From NCBI RefSeq assembly GCF_900114355.1, contig NZ_FOSS01000004.1, positions 212,238-276,237 of the forward strand: a stretch of DNA of 64,000 nucleotides, read 5' to 3'. The stretch is from Lysobacter sp. cf310. Its GTDB lineage: Bacteria > Pseudomonadota > Gammaproteobacteria > Xanthomonadales > Xanthomonadaceae. Positions within the stretch are counted from its first letter, which is position 1. Every line of letters begins with the position of its first letter. The notes beneath the pieces were generated by a model. It did no database searches, was not told the origin of the DNA, and was given only the letters and a program-made list of their open reading frames with translations. A program made the translations under genes and the position numbers. Below, piece by piece: positions 1 through 9,023 of this stretch.

Positions 1-2
1 GC

Positions 3-1316
3 CGCGCCCTGACCCTGGCCGACACCGACGACATCGCCCAGGACGGCCGCGCCCTGGTCGCCTTCGACGGCCCCTTGTGGCAACCCGGCGAACGCGCCGC
101 GCCCGGCAGCGACGCCGCGCGCGCGATCGCCGCCGACAACGCCCGCCGCCGTCTGTGGCTGGACGACGGCCGTATCGTCGGCGCGCCCGCGCTGGACGCC
201 GGCGTGCTCCCGCCCGGCTACGCGCAGGCGCGCAGCGGCAGCACGTTGGAAGGCGTGGAAGGCGTGCTCGACGCCCGCGACGGCGGCTGGCGCCTGCAAC
301 TGACCGCCACCCCGACCCTGCACGCCGCCGCGCGCGAACCGGCGCCGCAGGCCGGCGACGCCAGCGACCTGCGCATCGCCGCGTTCAACCTGGAAAACCT
401 GTTCAACGGCGACGGCCACGGCGGCGGCTTCCCGACCCCGCGCGGCGCCCGCGACGCGGTCGAGTACCAGCGCCAGCAAGCCAAACTGATCGCGACCATC
501 CAGGGCCTGAAGCCCGACGTCGCGGCGCTGATGGAACTGGAGAACGACGGCTACGGCCCGGACTCGACCCTGGCCCAACTGGTCGAAGGCCTGCGCCGCG
601 ACGGCGGCGACTGGCGCTTTGTGGCCACCTGCCACCTGCCCTGCGCGGCCGACGCGCGCGGCCCCGGCAACGACCAGATCCGGGTCGGCCTGATCTACCG
701 CGCCGACCGCGTCGCCCCGCGCGGCGCCGCCGTCACCCTGACCGGCGGCCCCTTCGACAGCGGCAGCCGGGTCCCGCTGGCTCAGGCCTTCGTCGCCCTG
801 CGACGCGGGCGCCCGGCCGGGCCGGCCTTCACGGTCGCGGCCAACCACTTCAAGTCCAAGGGCTGCGGCCAGCAGGCCCAAGGCGCGGACCGCGACGCCG
901 GCGACGGCGCCGCCTGCTGGAACGCCCTGCGCACCGAATCGGCGCGCCGCCTGGACGCCTGGCTGAAGACCGACCCCACGCATTCCGGTAGCGATCTTGC
1001 CGTCATCCTCGGCGATCTGAACGCCTACGCCGAGGAAGAGCCCGTGCGCACCCTGAAGGACGCGGGCTGGCGCGACGCCTTCGCCGTGGCCAAGGTCGCG
1101 CGCCCCTACAGCTATGTCTATAAGGGCGAGCTCGGCCGCCTCGACCACGCCCTGCTCAGCCCCCGCCTGGCCACCCAGCTGCGCGGCGCGGTGGAATGGC
1201 ACATCAACGCCGACGAGCCGCTGTCGGCCGGCTACCGCGCCGGCGCCGACGGCCCCTGGCGCAGTTCCGACCACGACCCCCTGCTGCTGACGTTCCGCCT
1301 GGCGCCGGCCCGCTGA
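3..1316 (+). CDS. ExeM/NucH-type extracellular endonuclease (3' part)
   Basis: The reading frame is open from the first bases, so the gene starts upstream and only about 437 C-terminal codons are present. The visible part is an endonuclease/exonuclease/phosphatase (EEP) domain: a start block AFNLENLF at about nt 381-404, then ELEND (Glu metal ligand), ANHFKSKGC, GDLNAY and the closing SDHDP catalytic His near nt 1270. This block order is that of ExeM/NucH family secreted nucleases, which normally carry N-terminal lamin-tail or OB-fold regions; the upstream residues ending in a DGR(I/V)VGAP-like stretch fit that arrangement. Known members are secreted or outer-membrane DNases that degrade extracellular DNA for phosphate. 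The signal peptide would lie outside the window. Family call is strong; exact subfamily is inferred. Confidence 0.85.
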   Translation, partial: RALTLADTDDIAQDGRALVAFDGPLWQPGERAAPGSDAARAIAADNARRRLWLDDGRIVGAPALDAGVLPPGYAQARSGSTLEGVEGVLDARDGGWRLQLTATPTLHAAAREPAPQAGDASDLRIAAFNLENLFNGDGHGGGFPTPRGARDAVEYQRQQAKLIATIQGLKPDVAALMELENDGYGPDSTLAQLVEGLRRDGGDWRFVATCHLPCAADARGPGNDQIRVGLIYRADRVAPRGAAVTLTGGPFDSGSRVPLAQAFVALRRGRPAGPAFTVAANHFKSKGCGQQAQGADRDAGDGAACWNALRTESARRLDAWLKTDPTHSGSDLAVILGDLNAYAEEEPVRTLKDAGWRDAFAVAKVARPYSYVYKGELGRLDHALLSPRLATQLRGAVEWHINADEPLSAGYRAGADGPWRSSDHDPLLLTFRLAPAR

Positions 1317-1354
1317 GCGCCGGCCCGCTCACCACCGCTCGGTATGATGCGCGC

Positions 1355-2023
1355 ATGACCACCCCCGCTTTCCCCGGCGACGCCTCGACCGCGCTGAGCC
1401 TGACCGGCCCGGCCGGCGCCCTCGAGGCCATCGTCGAAGCCGCCGAAGACACGCCGCGGCCGCTGGTCGCGATCGTCTGCCACCCGCTGCCCACCGAGGG
1501 CGGGACCATGCACAACAAGGTCGTGACCATGACCGCGCGCGCCCTGCGCGAGAGCGGCGCGGCCACGGTGCGCTTCAACTACCGCGGCGTCGGCCAGTCC
1601 GAAGGCGAGTTCGACCAGGGCCGCGGCGAAGCCGACGACCTGCGCGCGGTCGCCGCCTGGGTGCGCGCGACCCGTCCCGACGCCCAGCTGTGGCTGGCCG
1701 GTTTCAGCTTCGGCGCCTACGTCTCGCTGAAGCTGGCCGACGAACTCAAGCCCGGCATGCTGATCTCGATCGCGCCGCCCGCCGGACGCTGGGATTTCGC
1801 CGGCATCGTGCCGCCCGACTGCCCCTGGCTGGTGATCCAGGGCGAGGCCGACGAGATCGTCGACCCGCAGGCGGTCTACGCCTGGATCGACAGCCTCAAG
1901 CAGCCGCCGGACCTGGTGCGCATGCCCGACACCAGCCATTTCTTCCACCGCCGCCTGATCGATCTGCGCGGCGCGATCAAGAACGGCATCAAGCCCTACC
2001 TGCCTGCGCATCCGCATGAGTGA
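1355..2023 (+). CDS. alpha/beta hydrolase, small cytoplasmic type
   Basis: This 222-residue protein has the compact alpha/beta-hydrolase pattern of the dienelactone-hydrolase-related family common in proteobacteria. Visible are the oxyanion strand HPLPTEGGTMHNKV, the FNYRGVGQSEG turn, the nucleophile elbow GFSFGAY (Ser), an acidic-residue strand IQGEADEIVDP and the catalytic His in TSHFFHRRL. No signal peptide is present. The ATG at 1355 is chosen because in-frame upstream sequence lies inside the previous gene. Its stop overlaps the start of zapE by 8 nt, so the two are probably translationally coupled. Substrate cannot be told from sequence. Confidence 0.85.
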   Translation: MTTPAFPGDASTALSLTGPAGALEAIVEAAEDTPRPLVAIVCHPLPTEGGTMHNKVVTMTARALRESGAATVRFNYRGVGQSEGEFDQGRGEADDLRAVAAWVRATRPDAQLWLAGFSFGAYVSLKLADELKPGMLISIAPPAGRWDFAGIVPPDCPWLVIQGEADEIVDPQAVYAWIDSLKQPPDLVRMPDTSHFFHRRLIDLRGAIKNGIKPYLPAHPHE

Positions 2024-3116
2024 AGCCACCGCGGCGGCGCTGCCGTCCGCCGCCTATGCCGCCGGCGTCGCGCGCGGCGACTGGAACGACGACCCCGCCC
2101 AGCACCCCGCGCTGCGCGAACTCGACCGTCTGCACACGATCCTGAGCGAGCCGCCCAGGCGCGGCCTGTTCGACGGCCTGCTCGGCAAAAAGGCCGAGAC
2201 GCCGAAAGGCCTGTACCTGTGGGGCGGCGTCGGGCGCGGCAAGACGTTTCTGATCGATCTGTTCTTCGACGGCCTGCCGATCCGCGAGAAGCGCCGCACC
2301 CACTTCCACCGCTTCATGCGCGAAGTGCATGCGCAGCTGCGCGCGCACGCGGGCGAGAGCGACCCCTTGGCCAAGATCGCGCGCCAGTGGCGGCGCGAAC
2401 TGCGCGTGCTGGTGCTGGACGAATTCTTCGTCATCGACATCGGCGACGCCATGCTGCTGGGCCGCCTGCTCGAACGCCTGTTCGCCGAAGGCGTGGCGCT
2501 GGTGACCACGTCCAATACCGCGCCGCCCAATCTCTACGCCGAAGGCCTGCAGCGCGACCGCTTCAAGCCCGCGATCGCGCAGATCGAACAGCACTGCCAG
2601 GTGCTGCTGCTCGACAGCGCGCACGACTACCGCCTGCGCGCGCTGACGCGCTCGCCGGTGTACCGCACCCCGCTGGACGCCGAGTCCGACGCCTGGCTGG
2701 GCGCGCGCTGGAAAGAACTGTCGATGGCCTGCCCCAAGGAACAGGGCCCGCTGCACATCGACGGCCGCGACATCCCGGTGCGCGGCCTCGCCGAAGGCCA
2801 CGCCTGGTTCGACTTCGCCGCCCTGTGCGAAGGCCCGCGCGCGGCCAGCGACTACATCGAAATCGCCACCGAGCATCACACCGTGCTGCTGGGCGACATC
2901 CCGCTGTTCGACGGCCGCAACGAAGACCCCGCGCGCCGCTTCGTCACCCTGATCGACGAGCTGTACGACCGCCACGTCAACCTGGTCTGCACCGCCGCCG
3001 CTGCGCCCACCGAGCTATACCGCGGCCACAAACTGGGCGGCGCCTTCGAACGCACGGCCTCGCGCTTGATCGAGATGCAGTCGGCGGAGTATCTGGCGTT
3101 GGAGCATCGGGGTTGA
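2016..3116 (+). CDS. zapE: cell division protein ZapE (AFG1-like ATPase)
   Basis: A 366-residue AFG1-like P-loop ATPase of normal family length. The Walker A motif GGVGRGKT is at residues 70-77 and the Walker B region with DEFFV at 135-139, followed by the conserved TTSNTAPPNLY sensor-like segment and the C-terminal FVTLIDELYDRHV motif. In E. coli ZapE associates with FtsZ at the constricting ring and modulates division under low oxygen or elevated temperature; that role is inferred here from family membership. The start ATG overlaps the preceding hydrolase stop, indicating an operon. Confidence 0.92.
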   Translation: MSEATAAALPSAAYAAGVARGDWNDDPAQHPALRELDRLHTILSEPPRRGLFDGLLGKKAETPKGLYLWGGVGRGKTFLIDLFFDGLPIREKRRTHFHRFMREVHAQLRAHAGESDPLAKIARQWRRELRVLVLDEFFVIDIGDAMLLGRLLERLFAEGVALVTTSNTAPPNLYAEGLQRDRFKPAIAQIEQHCQVLLLDSAHDYRLRALTRSPVYRTPLDAESDAWLGARWKELSMACPKEQGPLHIDGRDIPVRGLAEGHAWFDFAALCEGPRAASDYIEIATEHHTVLLGDIPLFDGRNEDPARRFVTLIDELYDRHVNLVCTAAAAPTELYRGHKLGGAFERTASRLIEMQSAEYLALEHRG

Positions 3117-3186
3117 GGGGCATTGCAGGCATTGGTCGCGGCCTTGAGCGTCACGGCGGATGCTTTAAGGCCTGATCGGGCTGCAA

Positions 3187-3227
3187 GAGCAAATCCCCCT
3201 TAATCCCCATTTTTCAAAGGGGGAAAG
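3187..3227. repeat. AAATCCCCC-type imperfect palindrome, copy 1
   Basis: A C-run/G-run imperfect palindrome with ends aaatccccct and aaagggggaaa. An inverted relative lies at 58057-58100, 55 kb away and also intergenic. It follows zapE directly and could act as a transcript-end hairpin. Confidence 0.6.
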
Positions 3228-3426
3228 GTGCTGGACTCAGATCACTTCGGGTACGTCTCCACGCGCGGTGGTGCGGAATAACTGTGCCGCATCGTGTGCA
3301 TAACTCGTGCCATAAGGCCATGCATCTCCTGCCTCGTCACCACACGTATCCATTGCGCACACACTCCCGCAACAACCGACTCCGTTACCCTGCCGCTGGA
3401 TGGAGCTGACGCAATAGGAGGGGGGA

Positions 3427-3537
3427 ATGGGAGGATTAAGCCTGTGGCACTGGATCATCGTTCTGGGCTTGGGCGGCTGCTTCGCCTTGGTGGTGATCCT
3501 GATCATCGCCTTGTTGCGCATGCGCCGCGATAACTGA
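3427..3537 (+). CDS. 36-residue TatA-N-terminus-like membrane microprotein
   Basis: A very short gene with a strong ribosome-binding site (aggaggggg) 1-10 nt before the ATG. The product begins MGGLSLWHWIIVL, which resembles the first residues of TatA/TatE (MGG-S-W-W then a hydrophobic helix). It continues as one long transmembrane segment (about residues 8-30) and ends RMRRDN, so the tail is positive-inside. The amphipathic helix and C-terminal region of a real TatA are absent. It is flanked on both sides by repeats and has no operon partner. Function unknown; it may be a Tat-modulating fragment or simply a small membrane peptide. Confidence 0.6.
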   Translation: MGGLSLWHWIIVLGLGGCFALVVILIIALLRMRRDN

Positions 3538-3577
3538 CCGTGCGCGGCGCCGAGGCCGTCGTTGTGGCGCCTCAACC

Positions 3578-4140
<563 letters not shown>

Positions 4141-4204
4141 CAGGCCGAACTCCGGGCGCGACGACCATCGTCCGCCGCACCCAGCCCCAGTTCGTATGGG
4201 TCGC

Positions 4205-6547
4205 TCAGAACCGATAACGCGCGATCAGTTGATACACCGGCCCGGCCTGCTCGCTCTCGCGCTCATACTCGTCGTAATCGCGGTCGATCTGGTCGGCCAG
4301 GTTGTCGAACTTGTTGAAGCTCTCCTGCTTCTTGGCATCCAGCAGGTTCGAGCCGGTCAGGCGCAGCGAGAAGTTCTCGCCGAAGCGCTTCTCCAGGAAC
4401 ACCTCCAGATCGGCGCCGTAACGCGTGGTCACTTCCTCGGCCAGTACGCGCGAGCGCACATCGCCCTGGCGACGGTAGCTGGCGCCGAAGGCGATGCCGT
4501 AGTCGGCGATGTCGTGGATGAAGCCGACGTTGTAGACGTAGCGCGACTGGTTGTTGAAGCGGCGCTCACCCAGCTCGTCGTCCACCGAGCTGTCCAGCCA
4601 GGAATAGTTGGCGAACACGCCCGTGTTGGGCAGGCCCAGCGCGGTCAGCGGCGTGGACAGGTCGAACTCGATGCCGTAGACGTAGCCGTCGCCGACATTG
4701 GCGGCGGTGTAGACGAAACTGTCCGGATCGAACTGCGGATAGCCTGGCGTGGCGGGCGTCGCGCCCGGATGGTCGTCCAGGAACTCCTCCAGCTCGTCCT
4801 CGTAATCGTCGCGCGAGGTCGCGCTGGGTTCGCCGGTGTTGGCGATCTCGATCAGGTCCTTGACGTCGCGATAGAACAGGTTGACGCCGACGATGCCGTG
4901 CCGGCCCAGGCGGCGCTCGAAGCCCAGGTCCAGGCCCCAGGCGGTCTCCGGGTCCAGCTGCGGATTGCCGACGAAGTCGTTGTCGCCGTATTCCTCTTCC
5001 AGGGTCAGCGGCAGAATGTAGTTGAAGTTCGGGCGACGCACCGTGCGCGCCAGCGACAGAGTGATGCGGTCGTTTTCGCTGACGTTCCAGCGCAGGTGCG
5101 CCGACGGCAACAGGGTCGCGTAGTCGTTGGAGGCGCGCTCGTCGTCGTTGCGCACGTCCACGTCGGTGGTCTCGTAGCGCAGGCCCGCTTCCCAGTCGAA
5201 GGCGCCGCCCTTGCCGGAGAACATCAGATAGGGATCGACCCGGCGTTCCTCGATGGTGCTGCGGCTGCGCTCGAAGTCCGCGTACGGCGGCAGCGGCGCG
5301 CCCTCGTCGTCGCTGTCGACCTCGCTGGTGCGCAGGGTGGTCTCGCGGTTCTTGGCGGTGGTGTCGACGCCGAACTCCAACCGCACGCCGCCGCTGAGAT
5401 CGCGCTGGTGCGACAGCGACGCCGTGCGCTCGCTGTCGACCTGATCGGTGAGGATGCGAGTGCCCTCGCGCTCGTCGAACGAGGGCGGCGTGTCGTCGTC
5501 GTCGAAACTGCTTTCCTCCTCGGTGTCGGTGTGCTCGTCCTCGAAGCGGGAATAGCCCAGGTCCACGGTGGTGCGGCCGCCCAGCATGTCGAAGCGGTAG
5601 CTGCCCGACAGCGCCAGGTTGTTCTGGTCGATGTCCACGACCTGGTCGTTATCCGACAACAGGTGCGCGCGGTCGTTGAGACGGGCGTCGTTGTATTCCA
5701 GCGAATGCTCGCGCTCGGTGCGGTCGGTGCGCACATACAGGCCGCTCAGCGACAGCCGGCCGCTGCCGATGTCGCGGGTGTAGGACAGATTGGCCGAGTA
5801 ATCGGTGCCGTCGCGGGTGTCGGTCTGGTTCTCGGCATCGGTGAAGTCGCCGCCGGGCTCCTCGAAACGGTCGCTGCGCTTGAGCTTGGGGTTGTAGCGG
5901 CCCTGCACGTTGAAGCCGCCGAGCAAGCGGCCCTCGCCGACCTGGCCGCCCATCACCGCGCCGGCCGTGCCCTTGACCTCGCCGTCGTCGAAACGCAGCG
6001 CGCCGGCGCGCAGGTAACCGCCGTCGAACTCGTAGGCGTCGCGCAGCACGATGTTGAGCGCGCCCGCGACCGCGTCGCCGGAACGATTGGCGCTGGGGCT
6101 GCGGATGATCTCGATGCGCTCGACCAGTTCGGCCGGGATGCGGTCGACGAAGAAGGAACGGTCGTCGCCCGCGCCCGGCACCTTCTTGCCGTTGATCAGG
6201 ATCTGGGTGTAGGCCGAATCCAGACCGCGCAGACGCGCGCCGTCGTACTCCAGCACGTCCGATACGAAGGTCACGCTGGGCACGCGCTTGAGCATGTCGC
6301 CCACGGTCAGCGGCTCGAAGCGCTGGAAGTACTCCAGGTCGTAGGACAACGTCGGCGCGACCGCCTCGGTGCGATTGCGATAGACGATCTCGCCCTGCAC
6401 CACCACGGTATCGAGATCGCGCGCATCGGCGGCGGCGCTGGCGGCGGTGGTGCTGGCGGTCTGCGCGAGCGCGCCACCGGCGACGGCGAACAAAGCCGTG
6501 CCGGCGAGCGCGCGCGCCAGGCCGATGGCCAGGAGGGTCTTGGTCAT
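4205..6547 (-). CDS. TonB-dependent receptor (phytase-linked)
   Basis: A 780-residue outer-membrane receptor. A signal peptide (MTKTLLAIGLARALAG... ending ALA, about residue 28) precedes a plug domain (about 45-165) with the typical sequence of RGLDSAYTQILINGKKVPG, VERIEIIRSPSANRSGD and a 22-strand barrel ending in the terminal aromatic RYRF. The start at 6547 is preferred over longer starts because it places the signal peptide at the N-terminus. Several predicted outer loops are strongly acidic (for example EEESSFDDDD and DDYEDELEEFLDDHPG), which is uncommon in siderophore receptors and could bind cations or cationic ligands. It is divergent from a phytase-like lipoprotein gene, which suggests uptake of a product of that enzyme; this is inference. 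Confidence 0.9.
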   Translation of the reverse strand: MTKTLLAIGLARALAGTALFAVAGGALAQTASTTAASAAADARDLDTVVVQGEIVYRNRTEAVAPTLSYDLEYFQRFEPLTVGDMLKRVPSVTFVSDVLEYDGARLRGLDSAYTQILINGKKVPGAGDDRSFFVDRIPAELVERIEIIRSPSANRSGDAVAGALNIVLRDAYEFDGGYLRAGALRFDDGEVKGTAGAVMGGQVGEGRLLGGFNVQGRYNPKLKRSDRFEEPGGDFTDAENQTDTRDGTDYSANLSYTRDIGSGRLSLSGLYVRTDRTEREHSLEYNDARLNDRAHLLSDNDQVVDIDQNNLALSGSYRFDMLGGRTTVDLGYSRFEDEHTDTEEESSFDDDDTPPSFDEREGTRILTDQVDSERTASLSHQRDLSGGVRLEFGVDTTAKNRETTLRTSEVDSDDEGAPLPPYADFERSRSTIEERRVDPYLMFSGKGGAFDWEAGLRYETTDVDVRNDDERASNDYATLLPSAHLRWNVSENDRITLSLARTVRRPNFNYILPLTLEEEYGDNDFVGNPQLDPETAWGLDLGFERRLGRHGIVGVNLFYRDVKDLIEIANTGEPSATSRDDYEDELEEFLDDHPGATPATPGYPQFDPDSFVYTAANVGDGYVYGIEFDLSTPLTALGLPNTGVFANYSWLDSSVDDELGERRFNNQSRYVYNVGFIHDIADYGIAFGASYRRQGDVRSRVLAEEVTTRYGADLEVFLEKRFGENFSLRLTGSNLLDAKKQESFNKFDNLADQIDRDYDEYERESEQAGPVYQLIARYRF

Positions 6548-6716
6548 TGCGGGTGTCCGCTTCGGGGAAGCGCGACTATCTACGTCACCTGCATGGCGGG
6601 ACGATGACACCGCGCGCATTTGCCTCCGACAGGCCGATGTCCGCAAGCTGTCATCTGCACCGGCTACGCTCCGCGCGCCGCGGGCCGTCGCTCCGCTCCC
6701 ATCCAACGAGACCCTC

Positions 6717-7850
6717 ATGCGCCTGCGTATCGCGCCGCCAGTCACCCTGCCTTTGATCGGTTTGTTGCTGTTGTCCGCCTGCGCCAGCGGCCGTGTCGAA
6801 CGCGAGCCCGACGAAACCGGCGCCGAGCCCATGCTGGCGACCGCGAACGTGCCGCACCAGGTGATCCGCGAAGCCTTCCTCACCGCGCGCACGCCGGAAG
6901 AGAACGTGGACTCGCCCGCCTCGTGGATCGCGCCCGACGGCCGCGTGCTGCTGCTGGCGACCTCGAAGAAGACCAGCCGCCTGATGATCTACGACGGCGA
7001 CACCGGTACCGACCTGCGCCGCTACGGCAGCGCCGGCGCCAAGCCCGGCCAGTTCCTGCGCCCGAACGGCATCGCCATCCACGGCGATCGCGTCTACGTG
7101 GTCGAGCGCGACAACCACCGCGTACAGGTACTGCAACTGCCCGGCCTGGAATCGCTGGGCAGCTTCGGCAGTGCCGAACTCAAGCAACCCTACGGCTTGT
7201 GGGTACGCGACAACGGCGACGGCCGCGTCGAAGTGCTGGTCAGCGACGCCTACATGGCCGGCGAAGACGCCAACGGCGACGAAATCCCGCCGCCACTGGC
7301 CGAGTTGAACGCACGCTACAAGCGCTACCAGGTCGGCACCAGCGCTGGCGCGTTCGAAGCGCGCTACCTCGGCGCCTTCGGCGATACCACCGAAGCCGGC
7401 GCTATCCGCGTACCCGAATCCCTGTGGGGCGACGTCGCCCACGACCGCCTGCTGATAGCCGAGGAAGACCTGAAGACCGGCACCGCCGTGCGCGAGTACG
7501 ACCTGTCGGGCAAGTACCGCGGCCGCACCCTAGGCTTGGGCCTGTTCAAGGCGCAAGCCGAAGGCATCGCCCTATGGACCTGCCCCGACGGCAGCGGCTA
7601 CTGGATTGCCACCGACCAGTTCAAAGACCGCAGCCTGTTCCACGTCTTCGACCGCCAGACCCTCGCCCACCTGGGCGCGTTCTCGGGCGAGATCGTGGGC
7701 AACACCGACGGCGTGTGGCTGCAGCAGCACGCGACGAAGCGCTTCCCGCAAGGCGTGTTCTACGCCGTGCACGACGACATGGGTGTGGGCGCGTTCGACT
7801 GGCGGGATATCGCCAAGGCGTTGTCTTTGCGCGAGAGTTGCAGCGGCTGA
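6717..7850 (+). CDS. beta-propeller phytase-like lipoprotein
   Basis: A 377-residue predicted lipoprotein: MRLRIAPPVTLPLIGLLLLSAC has a clear lipobox with Cys at about residue 22. The mature part reads as a beta-propeller, with NHL-like blades (PNGIAIHGDRVYVVERDNHRVQV) and ends recalling 3-phytases (PF02333): an N-terminal NVDSPASWIAPDGR stretch in the place of the DADDPAIW motif, and a C-terminal NTDGVWL...FPQGVFYAVHDD...FDWRDIAKAL segment. Several canonical calcium-binding Asp residues are not obvious, so activity on phytate is uncertain. It is divergent from a TonB receptor, an arrangement seen for secreted phytases in Xanthomonadales and Caulobacterales. A generic NHL-repeat lipoprotein is the alternative. 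Confidence 0.65.
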   Translation: MRLRIAPPVTLPLIGLLLLSACASGRVEREPDETGAEPMLATANVPHQVIREAFLTARTPEENVDSPASWIAPDGRVLLLATSKKTSRLMIYDGDTGTDLRRYGSAGAKPGQFLRPNGIAIHGDRVYVVERDNHRVQVLQLPGLESLGSFGSAELKQPYGLWVRDNGDGRVEVLVSDAYMAGEDANGDEIPPPLAELNARYKRYQVGTSAGAFEARYLGAFGDTTEAGAIRVPESLWGDVAHDRLLIAEEDLKTGTAVREYDLSGKYRGRTLGLGLFKAQAEGIALWTCPDGSGYWIATDQFKDRSLFHVFDRQTLAHLGAFSGEIVGNTDGVWLQQHATKRFPQGVFYAVHDDMGVGAFDWRDIAKALSLRESCSG

Positions 7851-8194
7851 AGCGCTACCGTCTGCCTGATGCCGGTCCGGCAGCGCGGTTGAAAGCCCCA
7901 GAAACGAAGAACCCCGCGAGCGATTGCGGGGTTCTTTGTTTCCACGCCATGGAAGCCGGCATCACTGCTGCGGATCAGGGCTTGGAAAGTGCACTCTGGC
8001 CCCTGTTCGCTGGAGCCGATCGCGCGCTTGGCCGCACGCTTCTCGCGCCGCGACAGCGAATTGAATCCATATACGAGACCGGGGGCGTACAGTTCCCAAG
8101 TCACGTCGCAACCGCTCGCCGCAGCCGTTGTAGACGCAGAAATGTAGGTTGCGACAGCATCACCCCCGATCTCAATCCATGAATTGAGGGTCAC
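7760..8194 (-). pseudogene. possible decayed gene, real part about 7950-8194
   Basis: From a GTG at 8194, overlapping the end of the Sel1-like gene by 23 nt, an open frame gives protein-like sequence (CDVTWELYAPGLVYGFN, SLSRREKRAAKRAI) for about 75 codons. It then runs without a stop through the phytase terminator and antisense into the phytase-like gene. The first part looks like a genuine secreted or immunity-type coding sequence that lost its end when it was joined to this locus; the rest is read-through. I do not recognise the family. It may equally be a chance open frame. Confidence 0.25.
7906..7941 (+). terminator. rho-independent terminator
   Basis: A perfect 10-bp stem (agaaccccgc / gcggggttct, 7908-7917 and 7926-7935) with an 8-nt loop, followed by ttgttt. 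It ends the phytase-like transcript. Confidence 0.85.
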
Positions 8195-8540
8195 CTAATC
8201 GACCATACTTGGCTGCCTTCTGCTTATCGGGCTTCAAGCCCATCCGCCCCCCCATGTAAGCGATAGATAGGTGGGTGCAAGCCAGCTTGTTGCCCGCGTG
8301 GCATGCAGTGCGAAGCCACCCGACAGCCTCGTCATTTGCACCGTCTTCCGCACAAATAATCGCAGCTGCATGTGCAGCTGCGCTTGACCCTTGCTTCGCT
8401 GCAATGACGTAGTACCTCTTCGCCTCATCACGAGAACCGGTCGCCAAGTAGTGTTCCGCGACCGCCATCGAAGCGTCCCTATCCCCTCGTTGACTTTTGA
8501 TGTCCGCCGACGCAAGTTCGGGTTCCGTCAGAGTCCTCAT
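8172..8540 (-). CDS. Sel1/TPR-like repeat protein, small
   Basis: A 122-residue protein made of helical hairpins with a Sel1-like pattern (HYLATGSRDEAKRYYVIAAK, AICAEDGANDEAVGWLRTA, HLSIAYMGG...KAAKYGRLG). The ATG at 8540 is preferred to an upstream one at 8570 because gaggaag lies just before it, and because it overlaps the stop of the upstream reading frame as ATGA, showing coupling to the frameshifted gene 8537-8853. No signal peptide. Small Sel1-like proteins in such orphan islands are often paired with secreted toxins, but nothing here proves that. Confidence 0.7.
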   Translation of the reverse strand: MRTLTEPELASADIKSQRGDRDASMAVAEHYLATGSRDEAKRYYVIAAKQGSSAAAHAAAIICAEDGANDEAVGWLRTACHAGNKLACTHLSIAYMGGRMGLKPDKQKAAKYGRLGDPQFMD

Positions 8541-8853
8541 AGCTTCCTCGGGCCAAGTTCGTAGAACCATTCAGGTTTAATAAGCAGATAGCCAAGTGGG
8601 CCGCAGGTTCCGTTCCAATCAGCGGCGGCGGTATTCCACGCGAGCTTCTTTGCGGTCAATTCATAGTCATATACTCCAAGAACATGTTCCAGCGCGGTCT
8701 GAGCGTCGATCTGAAAGATGTTGAAGAGCTTCTACTGGTGCGCTTGAACTCCGACAAAAATTTGTCGCCGGACAGTTCACGCGGCGTCCGAATATAGATT
8801 CCGCCCGCAATCAGCACGGCGACGGAAATCGGAATTGCTATAGGTATCTTCAT
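8537..8853 (-). pseudogene. small membrane/secreted protein gene broken by one frameshift
   Basis: The first 41 codons from ATG 8853 encode MKIPIAIPISVAVLIAGGIY (one membrane helix or signal anchor) then RTPRELSGDKFLSEFKRTS. The frame then degenerates to an Arg/Ser-rich tail. A different frame continues with well-formed protein from about 8735 (KLFNIFQIDAQTALEHVL, AADWNGTCGPLGYLLI, KPEWFYELGPRKL) and stops exactly in an ATGA overlap with the next gene's start. Adding one A to the agaagc stretch near 8736-8742 would restore a protein of about 105 residues. Either a true frameshift mutation or a one-base assembly error; the coupled stop argues the gene was recently functional. Confidence 0.75.
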
Positions 8854-8870
8854 TTGAGCCTCAAGAAAGA

Positions 8871-8912
8871 AGGGGCAGAGCGGAATTTCTCAAGAAATCG
8901 ACTCTGACCCCT
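8871..8912. repeat. GACTCTGACCCC-type hairpin
   Basis: Imperfect inverted repeat: aggggcagag-cggaattt and aaatcgactctgacccct around a 6-nt centre. Hairpins ending in ctctgacccc are widespread in gamma- and betaproteobacteria, where some are mobilised by REP-associated tyrosine transposases; no such transposase is in this window. It sits upstream of the frameshifted gene in a stretch (8854-9023) without any gene. Confidence 0.6.
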
Positions 8913-9023
8913 GCTTCGTGGTCGCCTAGGAGATACCGGCAACCTGCTTGCGGTTGCATGTGAGACCGTACTCCGAGCCCGTTTCTCCTACTTTGTTGGG
9001 ATTGCAGCCCAGCGAACGGGATC

